NCBI RefSeq assembly: GCF_001729745.1
Contig: NZ_CP017186.1
Location: forward strand, 744,001-808,000
Direction: 5' to 3'
DNA: 64,000 bases
From: Enterobacter hormaechei subsp. hoffmannii
GTDB taxonomy: Bacteria; Pseudomonadota; Gammaproteobacteria; Enterobacterales; Enterobacteriaceae
The stretch's first letter is position 1; the number at the start of each line of letters is the position of its first letter. This document shows, one piece after another, positions 11,129 through 22,539 of this stretch. Both the position numbers and the translations under genes were made by a program. The notes beneath the pieces were generated by a model, which was not told where the DNA came from, made no database searches, and was given only the letters and a program-made list of their open reading frames with translations.

Positions 11129-11748
11129 TATGGTTTTTCCTGTGCAACGGCCTGCGCGGCGAAGGTCAGATACTGCGCGTGCAGACGAGCAACATCCGAT
11201 GCAATGGCATCTGGTGCGCCGTTATTATCAATAACATCATCCGCAATGGCGAGGCGCGCTTCGCGCGTGGCCTGTGCGGCAAGAATTTGTTCAGCATGCT
11301 CGCGTGAAACATGGTCACGCGCCATGGTTCTCTGGATTTGCGTTTCGCGGGAAACGTCAATCACCAGCGTTCTGTCTGCTTTATTTTGAAGCTGATTTTC
11401 CACCAGTAACGGGATCACCCACAACACATAGGGCGAACTGGCTGCGGCAATCTGACGCTGAGTTTCATGGTGGATAATGGGGTGGAGCAGGGCATTAAGC
11501 CAGGCTTTTTCCGCCGGATCGGAAAATATGCACTCACGCAGCTGCCGACGATTCAGGGTGCCGTCAGCCTGTATCACACGGCGACCAAAATGCGCTTCGA
11601 TGGCGTTTAAGGCGGGTGTATTGGGTTCTACCACCTGACGGGCAATGATATCGGCGTCGATAATCGTGATGCCGAGACGAGCAAACGCGTGCGCAACGGT
11701 GCTTTTACCACTACCGATGCCGCCGGTTAATGCGACGATATACCCCAT
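11128..11748 (-). CDS. coaE: Dephospho-CoA kinase CoaE
   Basis: Phosphorylates the ribose 3'-OH of dephospho-CoA with ATP, the last step of coenzyme A synthesis. The protein has 206 residues (family about 200-206). The P-loop GGIGSGKS is at residues 9-16 and [12 protein letters not shown] (about 32-43) is the conserved substrate-binding segment. It is first in the minus-strand coaE-zapD-yacG unit and divergent from guaC. panB, panC and panD, early steps of the same pathway, lie at 56598-58664. Confidence 0.97.
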   Translation of the reverse strand: MGYIVALTGGIGSGKSTVAHAFARLGITIIDADIIARQVVEPNTPALNAIEAHFGRRVIQADGTLNRRQLRECIFSDPAEKAWLNALLHPIIHHETQRQIAAASSPYVLWVIPLLVENQLQNKADRTLVIDVSRETQIQRTMARDHVSREHAEQILAAQATREARLAIADDVIDNNGAPDAIASDVARLHAQYLTFAAQAVAQEKP

Positions 11749-11976
11749 TAAATCAGATCCTGGGAATTATTCAGTTTTAAAATCAGTTGCTTAAAATTCA
11801 AACTTACAACAGCCAATGTTTAGCTCTCTTTACCCGCTTTTTACCAGGTAAATTTATAGGATTGTAGCGTAAAAAAAGAGAATTTCGCAGTCTTGCGGAG
11901 CAGGTATTAGTGCGTATGATAGCGTCACTGGAGTTGTGCTTTTAATATATTTGCCTCTAACCCCAGGAATCCGCAC

Positions 11977-13020
11977 ATGCGTATCGAAGAAGATCTGAAG
12001 TTAGGTTTCAAAGACGTTCTTATCCGCCCTAAACGCTCTACACTGAAAAGTCGCTCAGACGTTGAACTCGAACGTCAATTCACCTTTAAGCATTCCGGTC
12101 AGACGTGGTCTGGCGTGCCGATTATCGCGGCCAACATGGACACCGTCGGGACCTTCGAGATGGCGACCGCGCTGGCGCAATTCGACATCCTTACTGCGGT
12201 ACATAAACACTACAGCCCTGAGGAGTGGAATGCGTTTGTCGCCTCCGCCTCGGCTGACGTGGTGAAGCATGTGATGGTCTCGACCGGTACGTCTGATGCA
12301 GATTTCGAGAAAACCAAACAGATCCTGAACGCCAATCCGGCGCTGAATTTTGTCTGCATTGACGTGGCAAATGGTTATTCCGAGCATTTCGTCCAGTTCG
12401 TCAGCAAGGCGCGTGAAGCCTGGCCAACCAAAACCATCATCGCGGGCAACGTGGTGACCGGTGAAATGTGTGAAGAGCTGATCCTCTCCGGGGCCGACAT
12501 TGTGAAAGTGGGCATTGGCCCGGGCTCCGTTTGCACCACGCGCGTGAAAACCGGTGTGGGTTATCCGCAGCTGTCTGCGGTAATTGAATGCGCTGACGCC
12601 GCGCACGGTCTGGGCGGCCAGATCATCAGCGACGGTGGCTGCACCATGCCAGGCGATGTGGCGAAAGCCTTCGGCGGCGGCGCGGACTTCGTGATGCTCG
12701 GTGGCATGCTGGCCGGCCACGAAGAGAGCGGTGGTACCGTGGTGGAAGAGAACGGTGAGAAATTCATGCTGTTCTACGGAATGAGCTCTGAATCTGCGAT
12801 GACCCGTCACGTGGGTGGTGTCGCGAAATACCGTGCGGCGGAAGGCAAAACCGTTAAGCTGCCACTGCGTGGCCCGGTCGAAAACACGGCGCGCGATATC
12901 CTCGGCGGTCTGCGTTCTGCCTGCACCTACGTTGGGGCTTCCCGCCTGAAAGAGCTGACGAAACGCACGACGTTTATCCGCGTTCAGGAGCAGGAAAACC
13001 GCGTATTTAATAGCCTCTGA
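11977..13020 (+). CDS. guaC: GMP reductase GuaC
   Basis: NADPH-dependent TIM-barrel enzyme that deaminates GMP to IMP for purine salvage. The protein has 347 residues as in E. coli. The catalytic Cys lies in the loop [17 protein letters not shown] (about residues 175-191), the IMPDH/GMPR signature. No CBS domain is present, which separates it from GuaB. It is monocistronic, with a 228-base upstream spacer shared with divergent coaE and a convergent hairpin after it. Confidence 0.98.
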   Translation: MRIEEDLKLGFKDVLIRPKRSTLKSRSDVELERQFTFKHSGQTWSGVPIIAANMDTVGTFEMATALAQFDILTAVHKHYSPEEWNAFVASASADVVKHVMVSTGTSDADFEKTKQILNANPALNFVCIDVANGYSEHFVQFVSKAREAWPTKTIIAGNVVTGEMCEELILSGADIVKVGIGPGSVCTTRVKTGVGYPQLSAVIECADAAHGLGGQIISDGGCTMPGDVAKAFGGGADFVMLGGMLAGHEESGGTVVEENGEKFMLFYGMSSESAMTRHVGGVAKYRAAEGKTVKLPLRGPVENTARDILGGLRSACTYVGASRLKELTKRTTFIRVQEQENRVFNSL

Positions 13021-13028
13021 CGGCTACG

Positions 13029-13052
13029 GCTGGCGCGCGTCCGTGCGCCAGC
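13029..13052. terminator. Convergent hairpin between guaC and hofC
   Basis: GCTGGCGC (13029-13036) pairs with GCGCCAGC (13045-13052) around an 8-base loop. It lies between the converging guaC and hofC genes. There is no T-run, so intrinsic termination would be weak. Confidence 0.5.
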
Positions 13053-13053
13053 A

Positions 13054-14238
13054 TTACCCCGCGCTCATTGCATCCCCCAGATGGAAAATTGGCAGATACA
13101 TCGCCACCACCAGCGTGCCAATAAACAGACCTGTCACGACCAGTAGCAAAGGCTCAAGAAGCGCCGCCAGATTGTCTGCCTGCTGGAATGTCTGTTCCGT
13201 ATGATGGCGGGCCAGATTCATCAGCATCACATCCAGTGAACCCGACACTTCTCCGGTGCGAATGAGCTGAATACACAGTGGTGTAAAAACAGAGGCCTTC
13301 TGGAAGGAGGACCACACGGGCATCCCCTGTTCGATATCGCTGCGTATCTCACGGAGTTTCTCCTGCCAATAGCCACTCTCAACGGTCTCCTCCACACTCT
13401 CCACTCCTTGTAAAAAAGCAATTCCAGCCTGCTGGGTTAATGACAGCACGGTAAAAATTTGCCCCAGTTTTTGCCCACGCATCAGCGTGCCCATCACCGG
13501 TACATGTAACAGGACGTACTGCCAGCGCGGATGCCGCCGCAGCTTACAGGCGATGACAACCATTGCCACGATCAGGGCCAAAAGGGTGAGCATATGCGCC
13601 TGAACCAGGGCCGCCAGCCCCATGACTGCCTGCGTGAGCAAAGGGAGCGGGGTGTTGAACGTTTTGTAGATTGCAGCAAACTCAGGCAACACCAGCGTGA
13701 CCATCGCCAGCACCACGAAAACGGCCAGCGTCAGGATGATCAGCGGATAGCGCAGCGCTTTCTTCACCTTTGCACTGAGCTGCTGCTGGGATTTTTGCTG
13801 CAGCGCAAGCTGACGGCAGCAGGCTTCGAGCTTACCCGTCAGCTCACCCGTCTTCACCATCGAGACATAAAGGGGGCTAAACACCTCTGGCCATTTCTTC
13901 ATGGCCTCTGACAGGGCGCAACCTTCGCTCAGGTCATCAGCAAGACTGTGCAGCAGCGCCTGCCAGTGCTTCAAAGGATGCTGTTCCGCCAGCATGTGCA
14001 GGCTTTGGGACAGCGTGAGTCCGGCCTGTAGCAGCGTGGCGAGCTGGCGAAAAATATCGTAGCAGTGTTGCACCTGCCATCGGTGTCGCTGCTGGCAGCG
14101 TTTTAGCGCCAGCGGGTGCAGCTGTTTAAGCACCAGAGCCGTGTAAGCTGCGTTACGGTCGATGGCCCAGAGGGTGCCGGTTTGCACCTCCCCCTCGGTG
14201 GTCAGGGCACGCCAGCGCCAGAGCGAATTAGCAGCCAT
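13054..14238 (-). CDS. hofC: Type IV pilus assembly protein HofC, PilC/GspF family
   Basis: Polytopic inner-membrane platform protein for pilus assembly. The 394-residue protein has two T2SSF domains (about 55-175 and 255-385). Each is followed by a hydrophobic stretch: LIILTLAVFVVLAMVTLVL, the middle segment LTLLALIVAMVVIA, and the C-terminal LLLVVTGLFIGTLVVAMYL. Its start lies 11 bases inside the end of hofB, so the two are translationally coupled. It is third in the ppdD-hofB-hofC operon. In E. coli K-12 this set is intact but poorly expressed; all three genes are open here. Confidence 0.95.
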   Translation of the reverse strand: MAANSLWRWRALTTEGEVQTGTLWAIDRNAAYTALVLKQLHPLALKRCQQRHRWQVQHCYDIFRQLATLLQAGLTLSQSLHMLAEQHPLKHWQALLHSLADDLSEGCALSEAMKKWPEVFSPLYVSMVKTGELTGKLEACCRQLALQQKSQQQLSAKVKKALRYPLIILTLAVFVVLAMVTLVLPEFAAIYKTFNTPLPLLTQAVMGLAALVQAHMLTLLALIVAMVVIACKLRRHPRWQYVLLHVPVMGTLMRGQKLGQIFTVLSLTQQAGIAFLQGVESVEETVESGYWQEKLREIRSDIEQGMPVWSSFQKASVFTPLCIQLIRTGEVSGSLDVMLMNLARHHTEQTFQQADNLAALLEPLLLVVTGLFIGTLVVAMYLPIFHLGDAMSAG

Positions 14239-15607
14239 CGGGCATTCCCAGGACGCGCAACAGCTCTTCGAGCGTGGTCAGCCCTTGCTCCACGGCCATG
14301 CAGCCATGCTCAAACAAAGATGTCATTCCCGCCTGACGTGCGCTGGACCCAATCACCTCCGTGCTTGCTCCGCTGGCGATGGCCTGCCGCAGCGTGTCGT
14401 CGATGACGAGCACTTCAAAAATGGCTACGCGACCATAAAAACCGTGGTAGCAGCGCTCGCAACCGGTGGGTTGCCAGCGAGGAAGCGGCCGGGGCCACAG
14501 CGTGCGAGGTAATTCGGTGTGGCGGCTGGCTTCCTGTCGGCAGTACGGGCATAAACGACGCACCAGCCGCTGGGCAATCACCATCGAGAGCGCCGAAGAG
14601 ATCATCCAGCGCGCGACGCCCATCTGTTGCAGCCGTACCAGTGTTTCAGTCGTCGAATTAGTATGGAGGGTGGACAGCACCAGATGCCCGGTTTGCGCCG
14701 CCTTAATGGCAATTTCTGCCGTTTCGCCGTCACGAATTTCACCCACCATAATGATGTCAGGATCCTGCCTGAGCAGGGCACGCAGCACGCTCTGGAAGGT
14801 CAGCCCCGCGCGCGGATTAATCTGCGTCTGGTTTAAGCCTGCAAGCGGGATTTCAACGGGATCTTCCACGCTGCAAATATTAACGTCAGGGGTATTTCGC
14901 GCCTGTAACGCGCTGTACAGCGTCACCGTTTTCCCGCTACCGGTCGGGCCGGTGACCAGAATCAACCCCTGAGGGCTGTTAAGCGCCCCGGCAAAACGGG
15001 CCTGCTGGTCTGCACTCATCCCCAGCAGTTCAAGCTCCAGTGCCTGCTGCACCTGGTGAAGCAGACGAAGCACGATTTTTTCTCCACCGCTACAGGGAAG
15101 GGTTGCGATACGAAAAGAGACGGGGACGCTTGCCAGCTCCACTGTAAACTGACCGTCCTGCGGCAGGCGGCGCTCCGCAATATCCAGTTGGCCCAGCACC
15201 TTCAGGCGTGCGGCAAGCGTCGTACCGAGGGCGGCGGAAACCGGCGGTTGCGGGTAGAGCACACCGTCGATTCGCAAACGGATCTGGTAGCCGTGCTCCG
15301 TCGGTTCAATATGGATGTCAGAAGCCCGCTGGTTCACTGCCTGCTGCAACGTTGTACTGAGCACGTCAGCGGCTGAGTTTGGCACTATTCCCGGCAGGTG
15401 TGATGATGAGAGGGACTGAAGCCGTTTTTCCATCCGTTCGGCCGTCCAGCACTCAATATCAATACGTTTCTGTGTGGCGAAGCGTAACGCTTCCATCAGC
15501 TCAGAGGCAGGATTACCCACCACCGCAATGCTGATCATCTCGGTGTCGCTTGCGAGTAGCAGTGCGTGATGGCGCTGACAGAGCGTCATAAGCTGTTCGG
15601 TATTCAT
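14228..15607 (-). CDS. hofB: Type IV pilus assembly ATPase HofB, GspE/PilB family
   Basis: Cytoplasmic hexameric ATPase that drives pilin polymerisation. The 459-residue protein has an N-terminal domain, then Walker A GPTGSGKT, the Asp box, Walker B (DPDIIMVGEIRDGETAE) and His box (GHLVLSTLHTNS). It also has a tetracysteine zinc motif (CPYC, then CERC) typical of assembly ATPases. The gene sits 12 bases downstream of ppdD and overlaps hofC by 11 bases. The N-terminal domain is short compared with full PilB proteins, as in E. coli HofB (461). Confidence 0.95.
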   Translation of the reverse strand: MNTEQLMTLCQRHHALLLASDTEMISIAVVGNPASELMEALRFATQKRIDIECWTAERMEKRLQSLSSSHLPGIVPNSAADVLSTTLQQAVNQRASDIHIEPTEHGYQIRLRIDGVLYPQPPVSAALGTTLAARLKVLGQLDIAERRLPQDGQFTVELASVPVSFRIATLPCSGGEKIVLRLLHQVQQALELELLGMSADQQARFAGALNSPQGLILVTGPTGSGKTVTLYSALQARNTPDVNICSVEDPVEIPLAGLNQTQINPRAGLTFQSVLRALLRQDPDIIMVGEIRDGETAEIAIKAAQTGHLVLSTLHTNSTTETLVRLQQMGVARWMISSALSMVIAQRLVRRLCPYCRQEASRHTELPRTLWPRPLPRWQPTGCERCYHGFYGRVAIFEVLVIDDTLRQAIASGASTEVIGSSARQAGMTSLFEHGCMAVEQGLTTLEELLRVLGMPDGC

Positions 15608-15619
15608 TGTCGACTCCTG

Positions 15620-16057
15620 TCAGTTGTTGTCGAAGCGGAAAACATCTTCACAGGCTTGTCTGAGCGCCGTGTCGGACGCAATGTTGCAGGCACGCGTCCA
15701 GCCCGTCATACCGTTACCGTCGCTCCAGATCGGTGTCATGAGTACTTCAAGTCCGTTAAGACTCTCCTGTCCTGTTAACGATACGACCCCCTTCGCCACG
15801 CTCATCGCTGAAACGTAACGCGTGGTTGTCGGGGAGGGGATGCCATTGGTTCCTGCGTCGCAGCGATCCACACCACCACGATCCAGGGCGCAAAGCTCAA
15901 TAGCGGTGCGGTAGGGGATGAACGTTTGCAGCATATCGGTGAGCGCTGCTTTTCGCAGGTAGTTCTGATAGGCCGGGATGCCAATCGCGCTCAGGATGGC
16001 AATAATGCCAATGACCACCATTAGCTCAATCAGGGTAAATCCTTGTTGTCTGTTCAT
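15620..16057 (-). CDS. ppdD: Prepilin peptidase-dependent major pilin PpdD
   Basis: Type IV major pilin. The class III signal is very short: MNRQQG cut before FTLIELMVVIGIIAILSAIG, with Glu at position 5 of the mature protein and the hydrophobic N-terminal helix used for assembly. The 145-residue preprotein has two cysteine pairs (C-ALDRGGVDR-C and C-NIASDTALRQA-C) that can form the disulphides known for this pilin. It is first in the operon with hofB and hofC. Prepilin peptidase, secretin and minor pilins are not in this window, so whether pili form cannot be judged here. Confidence 0.96.
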   Translation of the reverse strand: MNRQQGFTLIELMVVIGIIAILSAIGIPAYQNYLRKAALTDMLQTFIPYRTAIELCALDRGGVDRCDAGTNGIPSPTTTRYVSAMSVAKGVVSLTGQESLNGLEVLMTPIWSDGNGMTGWTRACNIASDTALRQACEDVFRFDNN

Positions 16058-16199
16058 ATCTGCTCCTTACGTTAAGTGGCGCTACTGTGGCAGTGTCGGC
16101 GCGCAGAAACGAGGGGCAAAAGCGCGAACGTGAAAGGGCTTTCAGGGAAATGATTCAGTGTTGCAGAGAAGGACAGCGTAATTGCGAGCGGTTTCGTAT

Positions 16200-16225
16200 T
16201 TCCCCTCTCCGGGCGGAGAGGGGAA
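16200..16225. repeat. Hairpin of the CCCTCTCC/GGAGAGGG type after nadC
   Basis: TTCCCCTCTCC and GGAGAGGGGAA flank a GGGC loop, giving an 11-bp stem. It lies just beyond the nadC stop (minus strand) and resembles the hairpin cores at 37286 and 44873. It may act as the nadC terminator, although no T-run follows. Confidence 0.6.
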
Positions 16226-16231
16226 GATCAG

Positions 16232-17772
<1,541 letters not shown>

Positions 17773-17776
<4 letters not shown>

Positions 17777-18627
17777 CGTTGTTTACCATGCTGCTGGTTA
17801 TGATCGCCGAACGCCTGTTTAAGCTCGGCGAGCACTGGCATCTGGATCATCGGCTGGAAGTGTTATTCCGCCGGATCAGGCATTTTTCCATGCTACGCAC
17901 GCTGCTTATGACGGCAGGTGTGATGGTGATTACGTTCCTGTTGCTACGCTCACTTTACGGCCTCTTTTTCAACGTGCCGCTGCTGGTGGTATGGATACTG
18001 CTGGGCGTGTTGTGTATTGGCGCGGGCAAGGTGCGTTTGCACTATCACGCGTATCTGAAAGCTGCTTCCCGGGATGATGTCCACGCGCGCGGCGCGATGG
18101 CGAGCGAGCTGACGATGATCCACGGCGTACCGCCGGACTGCGATGAACGCGAATTTCTGCGCGAGCTACAAAACGCGCTGCTGTGGATTAACTTCCGTTA
18201 CTACCTGGCGCCGCTGTTCTGGTTTGTGGTGGGCGGTCCATGGGGACCGGTACTGCTGATGGGCTATGCTTTTCTGCGCGCCTGGCAGACCTGGCTTGCC
18301 CGCTACCTTACGCCGCATGAACGTCTCCAGTCCGGCATTGATGCCATTCTGCACGTGCTCGACTGGCTTCCGGTGCGACTGGTCGGCGTGGTCTATGCCC
18401 TCATCGGTCACGGTGAAAAGGCGTTGCCAGCGTGGTTTGCCTCCCTTGCAGACCGCCATACCGCGCAGTATCAGGTCTTAACCCGACTGGCTCAATTCTC
18501 GCTGGCTCGCGAGCCGCACACGAACAAAGTCGAAACGCCTAAAGCTGCCGTCTCGATGGCGAAAAAAACGTCGTTTGTGGTGGTGGTGATTGTGGCGTTG
18601 CTGACGATTTACGGCACGCTGGTCTGA
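17773..18627 (+). CDS. ampE: Inner-membrane protein AmpE
   Basis: Polytopic inner-membrane protein co-transcribed with ampD and related to the CobD/CbiB-like fold. It was proposed as a sensor in beta-lactamase induction, but its exact role is unresolved. The protein has 284 residues as in E. coli. Hydrophobic segments are visible at about 45-62, 66-82 ([18 protein letters not shown]), 140-170 and the C-terminal [17 protein letters not shown]. It overlaps ampD by 4 bases. The next gene converges on it from the opposite strand. Confidence 0.95.
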
Positions 18628-18645
18628 CCCAGCGCGCCGAAGCCG

Positions 18646-19596
18646 TTACAGCGTATCCGCAGGCGGGATGCCGAAATCAGGCATCCCGTTGTCGTCCCAG
18701 CGGACGAGCTTCAGGCGAGTGTGGCGATTCGGATCGTAAAGCGGATCGCCTTCAATTTCAGTGTAGTTTCGCGCGTGGTAGACCAGCACATCGTCGCCTT
18801 CCGGCGTCTGCGTAAAGCTGTTATGGCCTGGTCCATACTGACGGTTTTCGTAGCTGGTGACGAACACCGGGCGCGGGGATTTATGCCAGTTAGCCGGGTT
18901 TTGCGGATCGGCATCTACGTCTATCCACAGTAATCCCATGCAGTAATTCTCGTCGGTGGCGCTGGCGGAATAGCTGATAAATAGCTTATCGCCATGGAAC
19001 AGCACCGCCGGGCCTTCGTTGACCCAGAATCCGCGGCACTCCCAGTCATATTCCGGTTTACTGAGCATCACCGGCTCGCCTTTCAGCGTCCACGGATTTT
19101 CCATTTCACACAGGTAAAGATTGGAGTTACCGGAAATGTCCGGGGCTTTTTGCGCCCACAGATACCAGCGTTTGCCCTGATGCACAAAGGTAGTGGCATC
19201 CAGCGCGAAGGTGTCAAACGGGGTTTTGATTTGCCCTTTTTCCACCCATGTACCGGTGAGCGGATCGCGATCTGCGCATTCAATGGCGAACATGCGATGC
19301 TGGAACATCCCGAGTTCGTCGAGCGCCTGGGTATGTGTGGCGGCAAAGTAGATGTACCACTTGCCGTCGATATGATGCAGTTCCGGTGCCCAGATCAGCT
19401 GGCTCATCGGGCCGGTGTCGGGCTTGCGCCAGACAACCACCTCTTCGGCATTGCCTAAATCTTCCAGCGAGTCCGCGCGGCGGATCGCCAGCCGGTCATA
19501 CTCCGGCACGGAGGCGATAAAGTAATATTGCCCATCGTGACGCAGGATATACGGGTCGGCGCGTTGTTCAATAAACGGGTTTGGCCAGGTTTGCAT
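18646..19596 (-). CDS. Glycoside hydrolase family 43 enzyme, probable arabinofuranosidase or xylosidase
   Basis: A 316-residue protein without a signal peptide, so probably cytoplasmic. The GH43 five-bladed propeller signature is visible. The catalytic base is Asp14 in QRADPYIL, the pKa-modulating Asp is Asp133 in FALDATTF, and the proton donor is Glu194 in VNEGPAV. WAPELHHIDGKWYIYF (about 69-84) is a typical GH43 blade-2 motif. By overall pattern it resembles the exo-alpha-L-arabinofuranosidase branch, but xylosidase activity cannot be excluded. It lies 10 bases downstream of a GPH-family sugar symporter, so the pair probably imports and cuts short pentose oligosaccharides. In E. coli K-12 no such genes lie between ampE and aroP. 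Confidence 0.85.
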   Translation of the reverse strand: MQTWPNPFIEQRADPYILRHDGQYYFIASVPEYDRLAIRRADSLEDLGNAEEVVVWRKPDTGPMSQLIWAPELHHIDGKWYIYFAATHTQALDELGMFQHRMFAIECADRDPLTGTWVEKGQIKTPFDTFALDATTFVHQGKRWYLWAQKAPDISGNSNLYLCEMENPWTLKGEPVMLSKPEYDWECRGFWVNEGPAVLFHGDKLFISYSASATDENYCMGLLWIDVDADPQNPANWHKSPRPVFVTSYENRQYGPGHNSFTQTPEGDDVLVYHARNYTEIEGDPLYDPNRHTRLKLVRWDDNGMPDFGIPPADTL

Positions 19597-19606
19597 TCGG
19601 CTTTCC

Positions 19607-21004
19607 TTATTTAGTCTCAGCGGCTTTAAATTCCTGATAGTCGCTCAGTTCACGATAGTTGGTGCGACGCTTCTCCAGATCGGACTGGATTTGCTTCATG
19701 GTCTCACGGTCCACTTTCAGCAGACGTACAACGCCCGCGGTAATTAAATATCCAATGCCAGGGATGACGGTAAAGAGCAGCACAATGCCGTTGATGGCAT
19801 CCGCGCTCTGCGCTTTTGCGCCCGCGTCATAACCGTACCAGGAGAGCAGGAAGCCAACCATCGCCCCGGCAATCGCCAGACCCAGCTTCAGGAAGAAGAT
19901 GTTGCCGGAGAAGCTGATCCCGGTGATACGTTTCCCGGTTTTCCATTCACCGTAGTCGTCCACGTCGGCCATCAGTGACCAGTGCAGAGGGGATGGGATC
20001 TGGTGCAGGATATTCAGCAGGACGTAAAGCACAACAATGGTTGTCGTCGCTTTCGGGTCGAAGAAGTAGAAGGCGCAGGAGAAAATCGCCAGCGCGATGT
20101 TGGTCCAGAAGAAGACCTTCAGCTTGCACCAGCGGTCGGTCAGCACTTTCGCCAGCATACTACCGAACATCATGCCGACAACGCCCAGGCTGATAAACAG
20201 CGTGGCGAAATGGGTGCTTTGCCCCATTACCCAGGTGACGTAATACATGGTGGCCGCCATGCGGATAAAGCCCGGGCAGACGTTGCAGAGCGTCAGAAGC
20301 AGAATGCGCACCCACTGGTCATTCTTCCACACATCCTTCAGGTCGTTTTTCAGTTCGTCATGGGTTTGTACCGCCGGGCGAACGCGCTCGCGCACCGTGG
20401 CGAAGCAGAACAGGAACATGCAGGTACCAATCAGCGCCAGCACGGTCATCGCCATCTGGTAGCCTTTGGCTTTGTTATCCCCACCGAACCAGTCGGCCAT
20501 TGGCAGGAGCGTAAGCGACAGCAGCAGCGTGGCGATACCGACCATAACAAAACGATAGGACTGGCAGGCAACGCGCTCTTTCGGGTCGTTGGTGATCACG
20601 CCACCGAGCGAGCAGTACGGAATGTTGATGGCGGTATAGGTCAGCGACAGCAGGAAGTAGGTGACAAATGCATAGATAACTTTGCTGTTATAGCTCCACT
20701 CTGGGGTGGTGAACATCAGGATGCTGAACAGCGCATAGGGGAAGGCAATCCACAGTAGCCATGGACGAAATCGGCCATATTTGCTGCGGGTACGGTCGGC
20801 AATCGCGCCCATGATTGGGTCCGTTACGGCGTCAATCACGCGAACGGACAGCAGCAGTACCCCAACCAGCGCAGGCGCCAGACCAAAAATATCCGTATAA
20901 AAATAGTTAACAAATAACATGATGGCGCCAAAGATAATGTTGCATCCGGCGTCACCCATGCCATAGCCGATCTTTTCTTTTACTGACAGTTTGTTGTTAT
21001 CCAT
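19607..21004 (-). CDS. GPH-family glycoside-pentoside-hexuronide:cation symporter
   Basis: A 465-residue, 12-helix inner-membrane transporter of the MelB/XynB-YicJ type. The N-terminal signature KIGYGMGDAGCNIIFG and the loop VRVIDAVTDPIMGAIADRTRSK are diagnostic for the GPH family. I start at MDNNKLSVKEK (ATG at 21004). The open frame continues upstream into the aroP 3' region, but that extension has no transporter features and contains the aroP hairpin. The GH43 gene follows 10 bases later, forming one transcription unit. The likely substrate is a xyloside or arabino-oligosaccharide, inferred from the neighbour. Confidence 0.9.
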   Translation of the reverse strand: MDNNKLSVKEKIGYGMGDAGCNIIFGAIMLFVNYFYTDIFGLAPALVGVLLLSVRVIDAVTDPIMGAIADRTRSKYGRFRPWLLWIAFPYALFSILMFTTPEWSYNSKVIYAFVTYFLLSLTYTAINIPYCSLGGVITNDPKERVACQSYRFVMVGIATLLLSLTLLPMADWFGGDNKAKGYQMAMTVLALIGTCMFLFCFATVRERVRPAVQTHDELKNDLKDVWKNDQWVRILLLTLCNVCPGFIRMAATMYYVTWVMGQSTHFATLFISLGVVGMMFGSMLAKVLTDRWCKLKVFFWTNIALAIFSCAFYFFDPKATTTIVVLYVLLNILHQIPSPLHWSLMADVDDYGEWKTGKRITGISFSGNIFFLKLGLAIAGAMVGFLLSWYGYDAGAKAQSADAINGIVLLFTVIPGIGYLITAGVVRLLKVDRETMKQIQSDLEKRRTNYRELSDYQEFKAAETK

Positions 21005-21130
21005 CGACAGATCTCCGGGTTTCGGTATGGAGAGAATTATTCGCTGGCAAACGGATATATGCGTTGCAATATAAGGGCGGTGATATGGAGGATTTTGCTG
21101 TTGGCGTGAATTTGTGAGGAAGGTAACAAG

Positions 21131-21159
21131 ACGCTGTACCCGCAACCGCGGGTACAGCG
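21131..21159 (-). terminator. Hairpin after aroP
   Basis: CGCTGTACCCGC and GCGGGTACAGCG form a perfect 12-bp stem with a four-base AACC loop, just past the aroP stop on the minus strand. The following sequence (TCTTGTTACC) is only weakly T-rich. It separates aroP from the sugar symporter gene. Confidence 0.7.
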
Positions 21160-21168
21160 AGAAAACAC

Positions 21169-22539
21169 TTAGTGCGCTTTCACCGTTTTGGCGTTTTTCT
21201 GTTTCACCATATAGCCCACGCCGAGGATCGCAATCCACACCGGGATGAGGTAGACGGAAATCGCCATGCCTGGCGTGATGAGCATGATGACCAGCACGGC
21301 CGCCATGAACAGCAGGCAAACCCAGTTCCCCAGCGGATAGAGCAGGGCAGGGAAGCGCGTGGTTACGCCCTGCTGCTGCTTGGCGCGGCGGAACTTGATG
21401 TGCGCGAGGCTAATCATCGCCCAGTTGATCACCAGCGCGGAAACCACCAACGCCATCAGCAGGCCGAAGGCCGATTCCGGTGCCAGGTAGTTAATCAGAA
21501 CGCAAAGCGCCGTCACGACCGCCGACACGATAATGGTGTTAACCGGTACGCCACGTTTATCAACGGTAAGCAGCGCTTTCGGTGCGTTGCCCTGTTGCGC
21601 CAGGCCGAACAGCATACGGCTGTTGCAGTAAACGCAGCTGTTATAAACAGAGAGCGCGGCGGTCAGCACTACGACGTTAAGCGCGTTCGCCACGAAGGTG
21701 TCGCCCAGCTCGTGGAAGATCAGCACAAACGGGCTGGTATCCGCCGTGACGCGTGTCCATGGCAGCAGGGAGAGCAGGACCGCCAGGGAGCCCACGTAGA
21801 AGATCAGAATACGGTAGATAACCTGATTTGTGGCTTTCGGGATGCTCTGCTCCGGGTTGTCGGCTTCCGCGGCGGTGATGCCCACCAGCTCCAGACCGCC
21901 GAAGGAGAACATAATGATCGCCATCATCATTACCAGGCCGGTCATGCCGTGCGGCAGGAACCCGCCCTGTTCCCAGAGGTTGCGTACGGTTGCCTGCGGG
22001 CCACCGTTGCCGCTGAAGAGCAACCAGCCGCCAAAAATGATCATCGCTACAACGGCAATTACTTTGATAATGGCGAACCAGAACTCCATTTCCCCAAACA
22101 CTTTCACGTTGGTCAGGTTAATGGCGTTGATCAGCACGAAGAAGACTGCCGCAGACGCCCAGGTGGGGATCTCCGGGTACCAGAATTGAATGTATTTACC
22201 GACGGCGGTGAGTTCCGCCATAGCAACCAGCACGTAAAGAACCCAGTAGTTCCATCCGGAGGCGAAGCCCGCAAAGCTGCCCCAGTATTTGTAGGCAAAG
22301 TGGCTAAAAGAGCCTGCAACCGGCTCCTCAACGACCATTTCCCCTAACTGGCGCATAATCAAAAACGCAATGAAACCTGCAATCGCGTAACCCAGAATGA
22401 TGCCCGGACCGGCCGACTGGATAACGGACGCACTGCCCAGAAACAGGCCAGTACCAATAGCACCGCCCAGGGCGATGAGCTGAATATGGCGGTTTTTAAG
22501 GCCGCGCTTTAGCTGATCGCCATGCTGTTGAGCTTCCAT
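21169..22539 (-). CDS. aroP: Aromatic amino acid permease AroP
   Basis: Proton-coupled general permease for Phe, Tyr and Trp in the APC superfamily. The 456-residue protein has 12 predicted membrane helices. The N-terminal family signature is present (RHIQLIALGGAIGTGLFLGS), as is the EPVAGSFSHFAYKYWG segment in helix 3. Length and order match E. coli (457), where the gene is also divergent from pdhR. A 537-base regulatory gap lies upstream. Confidence 0.95.
   Translation of the reverse strand: MEAQQHGDQLKRGLKNRHIQLIALGGAIGTGLFLGSASVIQSAGPGIILGYAIAGFIAFLIMRQLGEMVVEEPVAGSFSHFAYKYWGSFAGFASGWNYWVLYVLVAMAELTAVGKYIQFWYPEIPTWASAAVFFVLINAINLTNVKVFGEMEFWFAIIKVIAVVAMIIFGGWLLFSGNGGPQATVRNLWEQGGFLPHGMTGLVMMMAIIMFSFGGLELVGITAAEADNPEQSIPKATNQVIYRILIFYVGSLAVLLSLLPWTRVTADTSPFVLIFHELGDTFVANALNVVVLTAALSVYNSCVYCNSRMLFGLAQQGNAPKALLTVDKRGVPVNTIIVSAVVTALCVLINYLAPESAFGLLMALVVSALVINWAMISLAHIKFRRAKQQQGVTTRFPALLYPLGNWVCLLFMAAVLVIMLITPGMAISVYLIPVWIAILGVGYMVKQKNAKTVKAH

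Noticed and set aside
21030..21065. Possible LacI-type operator upstream of the GPH symporter (GCAAACGG...CGTTGC)
   Set aside because: Only the outer GCAA/TTGC arms are symmetric; the centre is out of register.
21005..21319. 105-codon N-terminal extension of the GPH symporter
   Set aside because: It overlaps the aroP 3' end and its hairpin, has no membrane-protein features, and the family N-terminus begins at 21004.
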